The notes below the pieces were generated by a model. It saw only the letters and a program-made list of their open reading frames with translations, was not told where the DNA came from and searched no databases. The position numbers were made by a program, and so were the translations under genes. DNA of 64,000 nucleotides from Sphingobium sp. AP50 (lineage in GTDB: Bacteria > Pseudomonadota > Alphaproteobacteria > Sphingomonadales > Sphingomonadaceae). Location: contig NZ_FNYZ01000009.1 of NCBI RefSeq assembly GCF_900109095.1, positions 1 through 64,000 of the forward strand, given 5' to 3'. Positions 8,943 through 18,623 of the stretch are shown in pieces; the stretch's first letter is position 1, and each line of letters opens with the position of its first letter.

Positions 8943-9404
8943 TCACTGCCCGGTAGGAGTTGCCGGCGAATAAGTCCAGTTCTGCGCCCCGCTACCATCC
9001 ATTTTCGACGTCTCGGCCATCAGCAGCCGCCCTTCCCGCCAATAACGAATGCGCTGCGGATAATCATGGTCCGGATTGGCGAAAGTGATATCGCGAACGC
9101 CCTGCTCCACAGCAGGAAAGACCGTCGCAGCACCGCCTTCGGGCGCACCATGGAAGGTCAGCGATCCATCCGCCGCCCGCACGATCCGCATCACTTCCCA
9201 GGACCGCAGGCTTTCGCCCCGCCCGGTCCGCCCGACGCCGATCATCGTGCCGCCGCGCGGCAGGGTCCAGACTTCCTCGCTCCACCGGTCGCCATTTTGC
9301 TGCTGCCATTCGCCGGTCAGCCAGTCCGGCAGTTCGCCCGCCCATACGCCCGATGACAGCGCCAGCATGCAGGCGGCGGCGATGGCGGAAACTCTCATCT
9401 TCAT
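8943..9404 (-). CDS. Secreted DUF6265-like protein
   Basis: 153 residues with a clear signal peptide (MKMRVSAIAAACMLALSSGVWA). The mature protein starts LPDWLTGEWQQQ and includes EVWTLPRGGTMIGVGRT and DHDYPQRIRYW, the pattern of the DUF6265 family, a lipocalin-like beta fold of unknown function. The family assignment is from memory of its sequence pattern. It converges on the preceding small secreted gene with 4 bases between the stops. Confidence 0.75.
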   Translation of the reverse strand: MKMRVSAIAAACMLALSSGVWAGELPDWLTGEWQQQNGDRWSEEVWTLPRGGTMIGVGRTGRGESLRSWEVMRIVRAADGSLTFHGAPEGGAATVFPAVEQGVRDITFANPDHDYPQRIRYWREGRLLMAETSKMDGSGAQNWTYSPATPTGQ

Positions 9405-9484
9405 GGCTTTCGCCCTCTGTCCACATGCGATCCGGCACGCTATGGAGCGCGCGACATCTCCGCACTTTGCGGATCGGCCTTAAA

Positions 9485-9530
9485 GCATCGCGCGGAAAAG
9501 TGGGAACCGGTTTTCCGCTTTTAGCGATGC
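9485..9530. repeat. Dispersed palindromic element (alphaproteobacterial type)
   Basis: GCATCG at 9485 and CGATGC at 9525 enclose a second pair, GCGGAAAA and TTTTCCGC, around GTGGGAACCGG. The sequence resembles short palindromes scattered between genes in many rhizobia and sphingomonads. It lies in the divergent space between a DUF6265-like gene and agmatine deiminase. Only one copy of this family was seen in the window. Confidence 0.6.
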
Positions 9531-9589
9531 GATAACAGATATTTGGGGCGTGCGCCTGCTGCACGCGCCAGCGAGCAAGGATAAAAGCC

Positions 9590-10579
9590 ATGACTTTCCG
9601 CATGCCCGCCGAATGGGCGCCGCACGACTGGACCTGGATCGGCTTTCCGACCAACCCCGCCGAATGGCCCGGCGCCTTCGATGGCGCGCGGCAGCAGATC
9701 GCCGATTTCGCCAGTGCCCTCCACGCCGATGGCAAGGGGGAGGAGGTCCGCCTCGTCGTCGCCAATGAGGAGGATGCCGTCGCCGCCCGCGCATTGGTTG
9801 CAGCAGGTGTCACCATCGCTGTCCACAAGCTGGGCGACGTCTGGCTGCGCGACACCGCGCCGATCGCCGTGCTGAATGGCGCAGAGGAACGCGCGCTGGT
9901 GGACTTCGACTTCAACGGCTGGGGTGGCATATATCAGATGCCCGGCGATGAGGATATCGGCGCGCGCCTCGCCGCGACGACCGGCTTTGCCACCTCGACC
10001 CAGCATTGGGTGCTGGAGGGCGGCGCGATCGACACCGACGGCACCGGCCTGTTCGTCAGCACCGAACAATGTCTGCTGAACCCCAACCGCAATCCGGACC
10101 TCGATCGCGGCAAGATCGAAACCCTGCTCGCCGGTAGTCTTGGCCTGTCCGACATGCTGTGGCTGGGCGATGGCCTGCTCAACGATCATACCGATGGCCA
10201 TGTCGACAATCTCGCCCGCTTCCTGGCCCCCGGCAAGCTGGGCCTGCCGATCGCGACCACGGATGACGATCCCAACGCCGCCATCTATGCCGACGCCCGC
10301 GCCCGCGCGAAGGCCCATGGCGTCGAGGTGATCGATATCCCATCGCCCGGCCTTGTCGTGGTGGACGGTGAAGCGATCCCGGCCAGCTACATGAATTTCT
10401 ATGTCGGCAATGCCGCCGTCATCGTACCCATCTATGGCCAGCCCAATGATCAGGCTGCGCTCGACGCCTTCCGCCCCTTCTTCCCCGACCGGGAGATTGT
10501 AGGATTGCGCAGCGACGCCATATTGTCGGGCGGCGGCAGCTTCCATTGTTGCAGCCAGCAGATGCCCTCGCTGGTCTGA
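9590..10579 (+). CDS. aguA: Agmatine deiminase
   Basis: A 329-residue member of the peptidylarginine/agmatine deiminase family that hydrolyses agmatine to N-carbamoylputrescine and ammonia. Family motifs: MPAEWAPHDWTWIGFP at the N terminus, DVWLRDTAP, HWVLEGGAIDTDG, NDHTDGHVDN with the catalytic His/Asp, and GGGSFHC with the nucleophile C320. It ends with the usual SQQMP. The next enzyme of the pathway is encoded 550 bases downstream on the same strand (11129), which strongly supports the assignment. A cytoplasmic enzyme of arginine-derived putrescine formation. Confidence 0.93.
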   Translation: MTFRMPAEWAPHDWTWIGFPTNPAEWPGAFDGARQQIADFASALHADGKGEEVRLVVANEEDAVAARALVAAGVTIAVHKLGDVWLRDTAPIAVLNGAEERALVDFDFNGWGGIYQMPGDEDIGARLAATTGFATSTQHWVLEGGAIDTDGTGLFVSTEQCLLNPNRNPDLDRGKIETLLAGSLGLSDMLWLGDGLLNDHTDGHVDNLARFLAPGKLGLPIATTDDDPNAAIYADARARAKAHGVEVIDIPSPGLVVVDGEAIPASYMNFYVGNAAVIVPIYGQPNDQAALDAFRPFFPDREIVGLRSDAILSGGGSFHCCSQQMPSLV

Positions 10580-10656
10580 GCCTGTTGCGCACCGGCGCGG
10601 ATGGGATCAGTCTGCATATCGACCCGGCGGGACTCGCCGGGCAGGGAGAAGAACCG

Positions 10657-11031
10657 ATGATCCGCATGTCCCTTCGCGCCGCCCTGACCCTGGCCATCCT
10701 GACCGGCGCGTCCGCGTCCTCAGCCCAATTGTCCGGCCTGGGCGGCATGCTGGGCGGCGGACTGCCCAATATCGCCTCGGTCGGCGCGGGCAATGCGGCG
10801 GGCGTGCTCAGCTATTGCATGAAGAACAAGCTGGTGAACGCCACCAGCGCCAGTTCGATATTGGGCAAGCTGACCGGCAAGCCCGGCGTCAAGGAATCAA
10901 GCGGCTTCAAGCTGGGTCAGCAAGGCACGATCAAGACCGACGGCAGCGCCTTTTCGCTGGGCGGCCTGAAAGCCAAGGCCAAGACCAAGGCCTGCGACAT
11001 GGTCCTCAACCACACCACATCGCTGCTGTGA
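10657..11031 (+). CDS. DUF2501-family secreted protein
   Basis: A 124-residue exported protein: signal peptide MSLRAALTLAILTGASASSA, then a small mature part starting QLSGLGGMLGGGLPNI with the family pattern NAAGVLSYCMKNKLVN and two cysteines (SYCMK and KACDM). This is the DUF2501 (YjjA-like) family, of unknown role. The ATG at 10657 follows AGGGAGAAG. A hairpin CCCGGCG/CGCCGGG (10623-10641) stands just before that ribosome site. It sits between the two agmatine-pathway genes, which is a curious place for an exported protein. Confidence 0.85.
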   Translation: MIRMSLRAALTLAILTGASASSAQLSGLGGMLGGGLPNIASVGAGNAAGVLSYCMKNKLVNATSASSILGKLTGKPGVKESSGFKLGQQGTIKTDGSAFSLGGLKAKAKTKACDMVLNHTTSLL

Positions 11032-11128
11032 TCCGAACCGATGATATCAAGGCCGGTGGCATGCCCGGCCGACATTCCCTATAGGGCGCCCAGTCCCCCC
11101 GCCCCTATTCCCCGCCATGGAGTGAAGA

Positions 11129-11977
11129 ATGACTCGCGTGACCGTCGCCGCCCTGCAACTCGCCTTTTCCGACGACAGGGCCGATAATATCGCCAAGGTT
11201 GCGGATCATGTGCGCAAGGCCGCCATGCGCGGGGCGAAGATCATCCTGCCGCCCGAACTGTTCGAAGGCCCCTATTTCTGCCGGGTCGAGGATGAAGCGC
11301 TGTTCGAAGGCGCCCTGCCGACCGACGAGCATCCCGCCGTGCTGGAGATGCGCAAGCTGGCGAAGGAACTGGGCGTCTATATCCCGACCAGCTTCTTCGA
11401 ACGCGACGGCCATCATTATTACAACTCGCTCGCCATGATCGATGACGAAGGCGAGATTATGGGCGTCTATCGCAAGAGCCACATTCCCGACGGTCCGGGC
11501 TATGAGGAAAAATATTATTTCCGCCCCGGCAATAGCGGGTTCAAGGTGTGGAAGACCAAATATGGCACCATCGGCGTCGGCATCTGCTGGGACCAATGGT
11601 ATCCTGAAACCGCCCGCTGCATGGCGCTGATGGGCGCAGAAATGCTGCTTTACCCGACCGCCATCGGCTCCGAACCCTATGATGCGGACCTCGACACCAG
11701 CCGCATGTGGCGCCGCGCGATGATCGGCCATGCCGTCAGCAACTGCATGCCGGTGATCGCCGCCAACCGTATCGGGGACGAAGACGGCCAGAAATTTTAT
11801 GGCCACAGCTTCATCAGCGACGAATGGGGCGATTATCTGGCCGATGCCGACGCGAAGGACAATGGCGCCCTCGTCGCCACGCTCGACCTTGCCAAGGCAA
11901 AGATCCACCGCGCCGGCATGGGCTTCTTCCGCGACCGCCGTCCGGACCTCTACGGCCGCATCGCGCAGGATATCTGA
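11129..11977 (+). CDS. aguB: N-carbamoylputrescine amidase
   Basis: A 282-residue nitrilase-superfamily hydrolase that converts N-carbamoylputrescine to putrescine, CO2 and ammonia. The catalytic triad is E43 (PPELFEGPYFC), K116 (YRKSHIPDG) and C153 (GICWDQWYPE). The substrate-specific segments FEGPYFC, ITSFFE-like PTSFFERDG and HSFISDEWG match AguB rather than other nitrilases. With agmatine deiminase upstream it completes the arginine-agmatine-putrescine route. The next gene begins 3 bases after its stop. Confidence 0.95.
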   Translation: MTRVTVAALQLAFSDDRADNIAKVADHVRKAAMRGAKIILPPELFEGPYFCRVEDEALFEGALPTDEHPAVLEMRKLAKELGVYIPTSFFERDGHHYYNSLAMIDDEGEIMGVYRKSHIPDGPGYEEKYYFRPGNSGFKVWKTKYGTIGVGICWDQWYPETARCMALMGAEMLLYPTAIGSEPYDADLDTSRMWRRAMIGHAVSNCMPVIAANRIGDEDGQKFYGHSFISDEWGDYLADADAKDNGALVATLDLAKAKIHRAGMGFFRDRRPDLYGRIAQDI

Positions 11978-11979
11978 CC

Positions 11980-12366
11980 ATGACGGACAGCCCCTCCGCC
12001 CTCATCGACGCGCGCATCGCCGCGCTCGGCGACTGGCGGGGGGAGATGCTGGCGCAGGTCCGCGCCCTTATCCACCGTGCGATCTCCGATGTGGTCGAAA
12101 CATGGAAATGGCGCGGCGTACCCGTCTGGGAGAAGGGCGGCATCCTGTGCACCGGCGAAAGCTACAAGAGCGTGGTAAAACTGACCTTCGCCAAGGGCGC
12201 AGCTCTCGATGACCCGGCTGGCCTGTTCAACGCCAGCCTCGACGGCAATGTCCGCCGCGCCATCGACTTGCACGAAGGCGACATAATCGACGAAGCCGCC
12301 TTCATCATCCTGATCCAGGCCGCGGCAGCCCTGAATGCCGCCAAACCCCGAAAGACCCGCAATTGA
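11980..12366 (+). CDS. DUF1801-family protein (YdhG-like)
   Basis: 128 residues, predicted soluble. The pattern ALIHRAISDVVETWKWRGVPVW, GGILCTGESYKSVVKLTFAKG and LFNASLDGNVRRAIDLHEGD is that of the DUF1801 fold, whose biochemical role is unknown. The start lies 3 bases after the aguB stop and its stop overlaps the next start, so it is part of the agmatine operon's tail. Whether it takes part in polyamine metabolism is open. Confidence 0.85.
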   Translation: MTDSPSALIDARIAALGDWRGEMLAQVRALIHRAISDVVETWKWRGVPVWEKGGILCTGESYKSVVKLTFAKGAALDDPAGLFNASLDGNVRRAIDLHEGDIIDEAAFIILIQAAAALNAAKPRKTRN

Positions 12367-12638
12367 CCACCGAAGAAGACCCGATCATCGCCGAAGAAGC
12401 CATCGTTGAAGATGCGACCGTGGAAGAGGCCGCTGTTGAAGCCCATCCAGACCTCAGCCGCCCGCAAAAGCGGATGCTCAAGCGCCTCTACAACGCCCGC
12501 ACCGTCCCGATCCTGGTCGATGATCGCGCTTTCCTGACCTATCGCGATGCCGCGCGCTATCTCCTGTCGCTGCCCGCCGAGCCGCGCGAGGCCGCCTATG
12601 CCGTCATGAAGGCGCATGTCAAAGACAAGGCCCGATAG
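12363..12638 (+). CDS. Hypothetical protein with acidic N terminus
   Basis: 91 residues read from a TTG start that overlaps the upstream stop (TTGA), a sign of translational coupling. Residues 1-30 are strongly acidic (EEDPIIAEEAIVEDATVEEAAVE); the rest (KRMLKRLYNARTVPILVDDRAFLTYRDAARYLLSLP) looks like a small folded helical domain, conserved in style with uncharacterised sphingomonad proteins. I do not recognise a family. Confidence 0.65.
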   Translation: MTTEEDPIIAEEAIVEDATVEEAAVEAHPDLSRPQKRMLKRLYNARTVPILVDDRAFLTYRDAARYLLSLPAEPREAAYAVMKAHVKDKAR

Positions 12639-12662
12639 AGCTGGCATGACATTTTCTACAGC

Positions 12663-12730
12663 GTCATTGCGAGCGCAGCGAAGTAATCCAACAGCGCGCC
12701 CGTGGATTGCTTCGCTGCGCTCGCAATGAC
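12663..12730. repeat. Palindromic intergenic repeat, copy A
   Basis: Two long inverted arms, GTCATTGCGAGCGCAGCGAA at the left and its complement TTCGCTGCGCTCGCAATGAC at the right, around a short variable centre. A second copy with the same arms is at 55029-55095. The right arm runs into folK and contains its apparent ATG (12726). Confidence 0.85.
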
Positions 12731-13250
12731 GAAACGGATCGACTTGGTGCCCGGACAGACGCCGCCCTCCCATCTCTACGCGCTGGCGCTGGGGTCAAAC
12801 CGCCCGCTGTCCGCACGCCGCACGCCACCGCGCCTGCTGGCCGAAGCGGTCGCGCTGATCGGGGGGCAGGCGCGGGTGCTGGCCGTATCGCCCACAATCC
12901 CGACGCCCCCGCTCGGCCCCTCGACCCGCATCTTCGCCAATGGCGCGCTGCTGGTGGAAAGCGCGCTGCCGCCGCCCGCCATGCTCGCCTTCCTCCAGTC
13001 GGTCGAAAACAGACTCGGTCGTCGCCGTCATCGCCGCTGGGGCGCGCGCAGCATCGATATCGACATCATCCTCTGGTCGGGCGGCATCTGGCGCAGTCGC
13101 ACCCTCTCCATTCCCCACGCAGCCTGCCGCTCACGCGCCTTCGTGCTGGCCCCTTTGCTGGCAGTGGCGCCCGACTGGCGCGATCCCCGGACCGGCCTTA
13201 CCGTCCGCCATCTTCACGCGCGCTTACAAAAAGGCAAACGCCAAGGTTGA
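12726..13250 (+). CDS. folK: 2-amino-4-hydroxy-6-hydroxymethyldihydropteridine pyrophosphokinase
   Basis: 174 residues; transfers pyrophosphate from ATP to 6-hydroxymethyl-dihydropterin in folate synthesis. HPPK motifs: YALALGSNRP at the N terminus, a run of VLAVSPTIPTPPLG, FANGALLVES, the signature RRRHRRWGARSIDIDIIL with the Mg-binding DIDI, and FVLAPLLAVAP. The ATG at 12726 is inside a palindromic repeat and lacks a clear ribosome site; TTG 12744 or GTG 12747 would also leave the whole domain intact. Slightly degenerate compared with typical FolK (more Arg near the signature). Confidence 0.85.
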   Translation: MTKRIDLVPGQTPPSHLYALALGSNRPLSARRTPPRLLAEAVALIGGQARVLAVSPTIPTPPLGPSTRIFANGALLVESALPPPAMLAFLQSVENRLGRRRHRRWGARSIDIDIILWSGGIWRSRTLSIPHAACRSRAFVLAPLLAVAPDWRDPRTGLTVRHLHARLQKGKRQG

Positions 13251-13293
13251 CCATCCGCCCCGCCGCCATTAGGGCGACCTCCACCGCACGGAA

Positions 13294-13369
13294 GGGTCCA
13301 TAGCTCAGTCGGTAGAGCAACTGACTTTTAATCAGTAGGTCGCTGGTTCGAACCCAGCTGGACTCACCA
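13294..13369 (+). tRNA. tRNA-Lys (UUU)
   Basis: A 76-base cloverleaf with encoded CCA. Acceptor GGGTCCA pairs with TGGACTC; the D arm contains AGCTCAGTCGGTAGAGC; the anticodon stem CTGAC/ATCAG-type encloses loop CTTTTAA with anticodon TTT; the T arm reads CTGGTTCGAACCCAG. It lies between folK and a Nudix gene. Confidence 0.97.
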
Positions 13370-13430
13370 CTTCCACCATTGGCGCGGCATCGCCATCCCG
13401 CTAGGCAAGTAGGAACAGCGGAGGTTCCTC

Positions 13431-14000
13431 ATGACCGTCATCCTCACCACCCGGCCCCTTTATCAGGGCTGGCTCAACCTGTTGATGGTCGACATGTGCG
13501 CCGCCAATGGCGATCTGTTCGAACGCCATGTGGTAGAAATGAACCGCGCGGTCGCGGTGCTGCCCTATGATGCGGAGCGCCGCATGGCCCTCACCGTATC
13601 GATGCCGCGCACGCCCGTCATGCTCGCGGGCCTGCCCGACATGATGGAGGCGATCGCCGGCATATTGGAGGATGAACCGGCCGACTGCGCCCGGCGCGAA
13701 GCGCTGGAGGAAGCGGGCGTGCAACTGGGCGACATGATCCATCTCGGCCAGATCTGGAGCATCCCCAGCGTCGTCACCGAAAAGATCGACTATTTCCTCG
13801 CGGAATATAGCGCCGGCGACCGCATCGCCGCAGGCGGCGGGCTGGACGAAGAGCAGGAAAATATCACCGTCCATGAACTGCCACTGGACCAGCTATGGAC
13901 GATGTTCGCCCAGAAACAGATCAATGATGGGAAACTCGCCATCCTGCTGATGGCACTGCGGCTGCGACGGCCAGAGCTGTTCAGCGTTCCGGTCGCCTGA
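13431..14000 (+). CDS. Nudix hydrolase (ADP-ribose pyrophosphatase-like)
   Basis: 189 residues. The Nudix box is present in the form GILEDEPADCARREALEEAG, matching G-x5-E-x7-REUxEExGU, preceded by the beta-strand region AVAVLPYD and MEAIAG. The layout resembles the NudF/NudK ADP-sugar pyrophosphatases that hydrolyse ADP-ribose or GDP-mannose. It ends inside the 3' end of the convergent glgX (20-base overlap). Since ADP-glucose is the precursor made by the adjacent glg cluster, an ADP-sugar substrate is tempting but unproven. Confidence 0.85.
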   Translation: MTVILTTRPLYQGWLNLLMVDMCAANGDLFERHVVEMNRAVAVLPYDAERRMALTVSMPRTPVMLAGLPDMMEAIAGILEDEPADCARREALEEAGVQLGDMIHLGQIWSIPSVVTEKIDYFLAEYSAGDRIAAGGGLDEEQENITVHELPLDQLWTMFAQKQINDGKLAILLMALRLRRPELFSVPVA

Positions 14001-15855
14001 TCCCGATCGATCGCGCTGCCACTTCCAGAACATCGCCGTCGGGCAGGTGAAAGAGACAAGGCGCGCCATCGCCATTCACGCATAGCGTCAGCCCGCTCTC
14101 CCGATAGCGCAACGACAGCCGACGCCGCCCCGGCTCTTCCCACTGCCCGATGCGCATCGGCTGCCCCGCTTCATCCAGCCAGTCGACATCACCGTCCTTC
14201 AACATGGCAATATCGCGCAATTCCGGCGCCTCCGCCCGCAACGCAGCAAGGGCGAAGCTATGCGCCTCCAACGCCCGGTCGCGCCCTTCCCAATCGATCC
14301 AGCTAATCGCATTATCCTGCGCATAGGCATTATTATTGCCCTGTTGGCTCCGCCCAAACTCGTCCCCCGCCGTCAGCATGATCGCCCCGCGCGAACAGAA
14401 GAGCGTGGAGAGCAACGCCATAACATCGCGCTGCCGCCCCGCCAGCACCGCCACATCGTCGCTCGCCCCCTCGACACCTCCATTCCAGCTAAAATTCTCG
14501 CCATGGCCATCGCGATTATCTTCGCCATTGGCATGATTATGCCGCTGCTCAAAGGCCGTCAGGTCGGCCAGCGTAAAGCCATCATGCGCCGCCAGAAAAT
14601 TGACGCTGCGGCTCACCCCGGCGCCGAATATGTCCGACGATCCGGTCAATCGCGTGGCCAGCGCGCCGATCGTCCCCGCGCCCCCGCGCCAGAAGCGCCG
14701 CATATCGTCCCGATAGCGGTCATTCCATTCCAGCCAGCCGTCGCCGAACCGCCCGAGCTGATAGCCGCCCGGCCCGATATCCCATGGCTCGGCGATCATG
14801 ATCCGGTCCGCCAGCACGGGATCGGCCCGCATCTCCTGCAACAGCGGCGCGGCCGGATCGAAACCGTCCGCCATCCGCCCCAGCGCCGGCCCCAGATCGA
14901 AGCGGAAGCCATCCACCCCGGCCTGCGTCACGAAATGCCGTAGCGAATCCAGGATCAGGCGACGCACCACCACATGATTGCAGGCGATGCTATTGCCTGT
15001 CCCCGTATCATTGATCAGCCGTCCGTCCGGCTCGTGCCGAAAATAGCTGCGCGCATCCAGCCCGCGCAGCGACAGCGTCGGCCCCAGCGCGTCGCTTTCC
15101 CCGTCATGATTATAGACCATGTCCAGTATCACGCCGATCCCGGCATCGTGCAGCGCCGCGACCGTCGTCCGCAACTCCGCCAGCCCGCCGGGCGCCAGAC
15201 GCGGGTCCAGCGCGAAATAATTGACCGGATTATAGCCCCAGGCGTTGCTCAGCCCCAGCGGCCCCAGATGCCGTTCATCGATCCAGGCATTGATCGGCAT
15301 CAGTTCGATCGCCGAGACATGCAGCCGCTTCAAATGCGCGATCACCGATGGATGGGCCAGCGCAGCGATCGTCCCGCGCTGCGCCTCCGGCACATCCGGG
15401 TGCAGCATGGTGAAGCCACGCACCTGCACTTCATAGATCAGCCCCCCCGGATAGAAGCACGGCGGCGCGGCCTCCACCGGCGGCAAAGTCGCCGTCACTA
15501 TGCCTCTGGGCATCAGCGCGGCGGTATCGCACCCTTGCCCGCGCGGCGCGGCCAGCGCAGGATCATAGCGGAACGGCCGGTCGATCGCCTGCGCATAGGG
15601 ATCGATCAGCAACTTGTCGGGATCGAACCATAGGCCCGACGCAGGATCATAGGGGCCATCGGCGCGCAGCCCATAGCGCGTCCCCACGCCCGCCCCCGCC
15701 ACTTCCAGATGCCAGCACCCATCACTGTCCCGCAGCATCGGCAGGCGGTTTTCGCGCCCCGCCGCGTCGAACAGACAAAGCCATAGCTGCGTCGCATCGG
15801 GCGACCAGACCGAAAAGCGCGTCCCGCCCTCACTGACCACCGGCCCCAATGTCAC
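13981..15855 (-). CDS. glgX: Glycogen debranching enzyme
   Basis: A 624-residue GH13 isoamylase-type enzyme that hydrolyses alpha-1,6 branches of phosphorylase-limit glycogen. An N-terminal CBM48 (residues about 5-95) precedes the (beta/alpha)8 barrel with [10 protein letters not shown], nucleophile D320 (GFRFDLG), acid/base E356 (IAEPWDIG) and D425 (LAAHDGF). A small C-terminal beta domain follows. Shorter than E. coli GlgX (657). The start overlaps the end of glgA by 4 bases (ATGA), so the two are translationally coupled. Last gene of the glg cluster. Confidence 0.95.
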   Translation of the reverse strand: MTLGPVVSEGGTRFSVWSPDATQLWLCLFDAAGRENRLPMLRDSDGCWHLEVAGAGVGTRYGLRADGPYDPASGLWFDPDKLLIDPYAQAIDRPFRYDPALAAPRGQGCDTAALMPRGIVTATLPPVEAAPPCFYPGGLIYEVQVRGFTMLHPDVPEAQRGTIAALAHPSVIAHLKRLHVSAIELMPINAWIDERHLGPLGLSNAWGYNPVNYFALDPRLAPGGLAELRTTVAALHDAGIGVILDMVYNHDGESDALGPTLSLRGLDARSYFRHEPDGRLINDTGTGNSIACNHVVVRRLILDSLRHFVTQAGVDGFRFDLGPALGRMADGFDPAAPLLQEMRADPVLADRIMIAEPWDIGPGGYQLGRFGDGWLEWNDRYRDDMRRFWRGGAGTIGALATRLTGSSDIFGAGVSRSVNFLAAHDGFTLADLTAFEQRHNHANGEDNRDGHGENFSWNGGVEGASDDVAVLAGRQRDVMALLSTLFCSRGAIMLTAGDEFGRSQQGNNNAYAQDNAISWIDWEGRDRALEAHSFALAALRAEAPELRDIAMLKDGDVDWLDEAGQPMRIGQWEEPGRRRLSLRYRESGLTLCVNGDGAPCLFHLPDGDVLEVAARSIGIRRPER

Positions 15856-17300
15856 GCCGCCTCCGCGATCAGCGATCGATAAAGCGCGGCGTAGCGGGCC
15901 GCGCTGTGCGTCCAGCTCACATCCGCGCGCATCCCCGCGCGCTGCATCGCCTGCCAGGCCGCCTTGTCGCGATACAGGTCCACCGCCCGGTTGATCGCCC
16001 CGTGCAGCGCCAGCGGATCGGACGGGGTGAAGACCAGCCCGGTCGCCGCCCCGGCCGCCACCGCCGCCTCATTGGCGTCGATCACCGTATCGGCCAGCCC
16101 GCCAACCCGTGCCACCACCGGCACACAGCCATAGCGCAGACCATAAAGCTGAGTCAGGCCGCACGGTTCGAAACGGGACGGGATCAGGATCGCGTCCCCG
16201 CCCGCCTGCAACAGATGCGACAGCGGCTCGTCATAGCCGATCTGCACGCCGATCCGTCCGCGATGCCGGTCCGCCGCGCCCAGCAACGCGCCTTCCAGCG
16301 GATGGTCGCCCGATCCCAGCACCGCCAATTTCGCACCAGCGGCAACCAGATGATCCAGCGCCTCGACCATCAGGTCCATGCCCTTCTGCCAGGTCAGGCG
16401 GCTCACGATGATGAAGATCGGCGCATCATCGGCATCCAGATCGAACCGCCGCTCCAGCGCCCGCCGGTTCACCGCCCGTGCCGCCAGCGCCCGCGCGCTA
16501 TAGGGCCTGGCGATCAATGGATCGGCCGCCGGGTTCCAGATATCGGTATCGACGCCGTTCAATATTCCGTGCAGCCGGTCGACCCGCCCGTTGATCAGCC
16601 CATCCAGTCCCATGCCATGCACCGAAGACCGGATTTCCTGCGCATAGGTCGGGCTGACCGTGGTGATCGCCTCGGCCGACACCAGACCCGCCTTCAGATA
16701 GCCGATGCCCCCATAATATTCGACACCATCCACGCCCCAGGCTTCGGGCGGCAGCCCCAGCCGGGGGAAGATGTCCGCCGAAAACCGCCCCTGAAAGGCC
16801 AGATTATGGATCGTCACCACCTTGGGCACCGACGCCGCCGGGCCAAAGCGCATATAGGCGGCGGTCATCGCCGCCTGCCAGTCATGCACATGGACGATAT
16901 CGGGGCGCCATCCCTTCAACGCGCCTTCGGCTATGTCCGCGCCCACCCGTGACAGCGCGGCGAAACGGCGCCAGTTATCGGCCCAGTCATTGCCGCCATG
17001 ATCGCCATAGGGGCCACCCTCGCGCGTAAAATATTCCGGCGCATCCAGCACCAGCAAGTCCAGCCCGTCGACCTCCCCCGCCAGCACCGTGGCCGACGCC
17101 CCGAACAGATCGTCATAGCGGCGCACGACCTTCGTCTTGCCCAGCTTTGCCATGACGGCGGGATAGCCCGGCACCAATGTCCTTGCCGCCACGCCCTGCC
17201 CGGCCAGCGCACCCGGCAGCGCCCCGGCCACATCGGCCAGCCCCCCGGTCTTGATCAGCGGATAGATTTCGGACGCGACCGACAGCAGCTTGATCGTCAT
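15852..17300 (-). CDS. glgA: Glycogen synthase (ADP-glucose)
   Basis: A 482-residue GT5 glucosyltransferase that extends alpha-1,4-glucan using ADP-glucose. The KxGGL motif is near the N terminus ([10 protein letters not shown], residues 16-24); the C-terminal Rossmann domain has [11 protein letters not shown] and the catalytic [13 protein letters not shown]. Length matches bacterial GlgA. It starts 8 bases after the glgC stop and overlaps glgX by 4 bases, so glgC-glgA-glgX is a tight unit. Confidence 0.97.
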   Translation of the reverse strand: MTIKLLSVASEIYPLIKTGGLADVAGALPGALAGQGVAARTLVPGYPAVMAKLGKTKVVRRYDDLFGASATVLAGEVDGLDLLVLDAPEYFTREGGPYGDHGGNDWADNWRRFAALSRVGADIAEGALKGWRPDIVHVHDWQAAMTAAYMRFGPAASVPKVVTIHNLAFQGRFSADIFPRLGLPPEAWGVDGVEYYGGIGYLKAGLVSAEAITTVSPTYAQEIRSSVHGMGLDGLINGRVDRLHGILNGVDTDIWNPAADPLIARPYSARALAARAVNRRALERRFDLDADDAPIFIIVSRLTWQKGMDLMVEALDHLVAAGAKLAVLGSGDHPLEGALLGAADRHRGRIGVQIGYDEPLSHLLQAGGDAILIPSRFEPCGLTQLYGLRYGCVPVVARVGGLADTVIDANEAAVAAGAATGLVFTPSDPLALHGAINRAVDLYRDKAAWQAMQRAGMRADVSWTHSAARYAALYRSLIAEAA

Positions 17301-17308
17301 GGGTCGGG

Positions 17309-18568
17309 TCAGGCCGCCAGCCGATCGATCATCGCCTGCGTCACCAGACAGATGCCACTTTCGGTGCGACGGAAACGCTGTGCATCATGGTCTGGATTTT
17401 CGCCGATGATCAGGCCCGACGGGATGATGATGCCCGAATCCACCACGCATTTATGCAGCCGTGCGCCGCGCCCGATCTCGCAATTGGGCATGATCACGCT
17501 TTCCGTAACGGACGAAAAGCTGTGCGTGCGCACACCCGAAAAGAGCAGGCTGCGATGCAGCGAAGACCCCGACACGATACAGCCGCCCGCCACCAGAGAG
17601 GATGTCGCCGATCCGCGCCGGCCATCCTCATTATGCACGAACTTGGCCGGCGGCGTGACCTCCGAATAGGTCCAGAGCGGCCAGCTACGGTCATACAGGT
17701 CAAGGCTCGGCACCACATCGGTCAGGTCGATATTCGCCTGCCAATAGGCATCGATCGTGCCGACATCGCGCCAATAGGGCACCAGCTCGCTTTCGGCCCG
17801 CACGCAGCTGCTCGAAAAGCGATGCGCCACCGCTTTGCCATGCTTGACGATATAGGGGATGATATCCCCGCCAAAATCGCGCTTGCTGGTCGGATCATCC
17901 GCATCGCGCAGCAATTGCTCGATCAGGAAGCGGGTGCGGAACACATAAATGCCCATCGACGCCAGCGCCATGTCGGGCTGACCCGGTATGGCCGGCGGGT
18001 TCTTGGGCTTTTCGACGAAGGCGGTGATGACGTCCGCTTCATCGACATGCATCACGCCAAAGCCCACCGCTTCCTTACGCGGCACTTCCAGACAGCCCAC
18101 GGTCACGTCCGCGCCGCTGTCCACATGCTGCTGGAGCATCAGTTCATAATCCATCTTGTACACATGGTCGCCCGCCAGAATGACCATATATTCCGGCGCA
18201 TAGCTTTCGATGATGTCGATATTCTGGAACACGGCGTCGGCCGTGCCTTCATACCACTGGCTTTCGGAAATACGCTGGCTCGCGGGCAGGATATCGAAAC
18301 TCTCGTTGCGTTCGGGCCGCAGGAAATTCCAGCCGCGCTGCAAATGGCGGATCAGCGAATGCGCCTTATATTGCGTCGCCACGCCGATGCGGCGGATGCC
18401 GCTGTTCAGCGCATTGGACAGGGCAAAATCGATGATCCGCGCCTTGCCGCCAAAATGCACGGCGGGCTTGGCGCGCTTGTCCGTCAGTTCCGACAGGCGG
18501 CTGCCGCGCCCTCCCGCCAGGACATAGGCCATGGCATCGCGCGCGATCGGCTGATATTTGGTCTGCAC
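17309..18568 (-). CDS. glgC: Glucose-1-phosphate adenylyltransferase
   Basis: A 419-residue ADP-glucose pyrophosphorylase, the committed and normally allosterically controlled step of glycogen synthesis. Nucleotide-binding [12 protein letters not shown] and [19 protein letters not shown] are followed by the substrate segment [10 protein letters not shown] and VEKPKNPP, then a left-handed beta-helix domain (from about residue 300: [17 protein letters not shown]). I prefer the GTG at 18568, preceded by AGGAGA, over a GTG at 18586. Both give nearly the same protein. Confidence 0.96.
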   Translation of the reverse strand: MQTKYQPIARDAMAYVLAGGRGSRLSELTDKRAKPAVHFGGKARIIDFALSNALNSGIRRIGVATQYKAHSLIRHLQRGWNFLRPERNESFDILPASQRISESQWYEGTADAVFQNIDIIESYAPEYMVILAGDHVYKMDYELMLQQHVDSGADVTVGCLEVPRKEAVGFGVMHVDEADVITAFVEKPKNPPAIPGQPDMALASMGIYVFRTRFLIEQLLRDADDPTSKRDFGGDIIPYIVKHGKAVAHRFSSSCVRAESELVPYWRDVGTIDAYWQANIDLTDVVPSLDLYDRSWPLWTYSEVTPPAKFVHNEDGRRGSATSSLVAGGCIVSGSSLHRSLLFSGVRTHSFSSVTESVIMPNCEIGRGARLHKCVVDSGIIIPSGLIIGENPDHDAQRFRRTESGICLVTQAMIDRLAA

Positions 18569-18623
18569 TACTGGGCCTCTCCTCACTTTGCCCGCGTTTC
18601 GCCTGCACGCGCCCCGTCGGTAA

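Noticed and set aside
14260..17669. Long plus-strand frames opposite glgX and glgA
   Set aside because: Arg/Pro/Ile-rich shadows with no ribosome sites and no recognisable domain.
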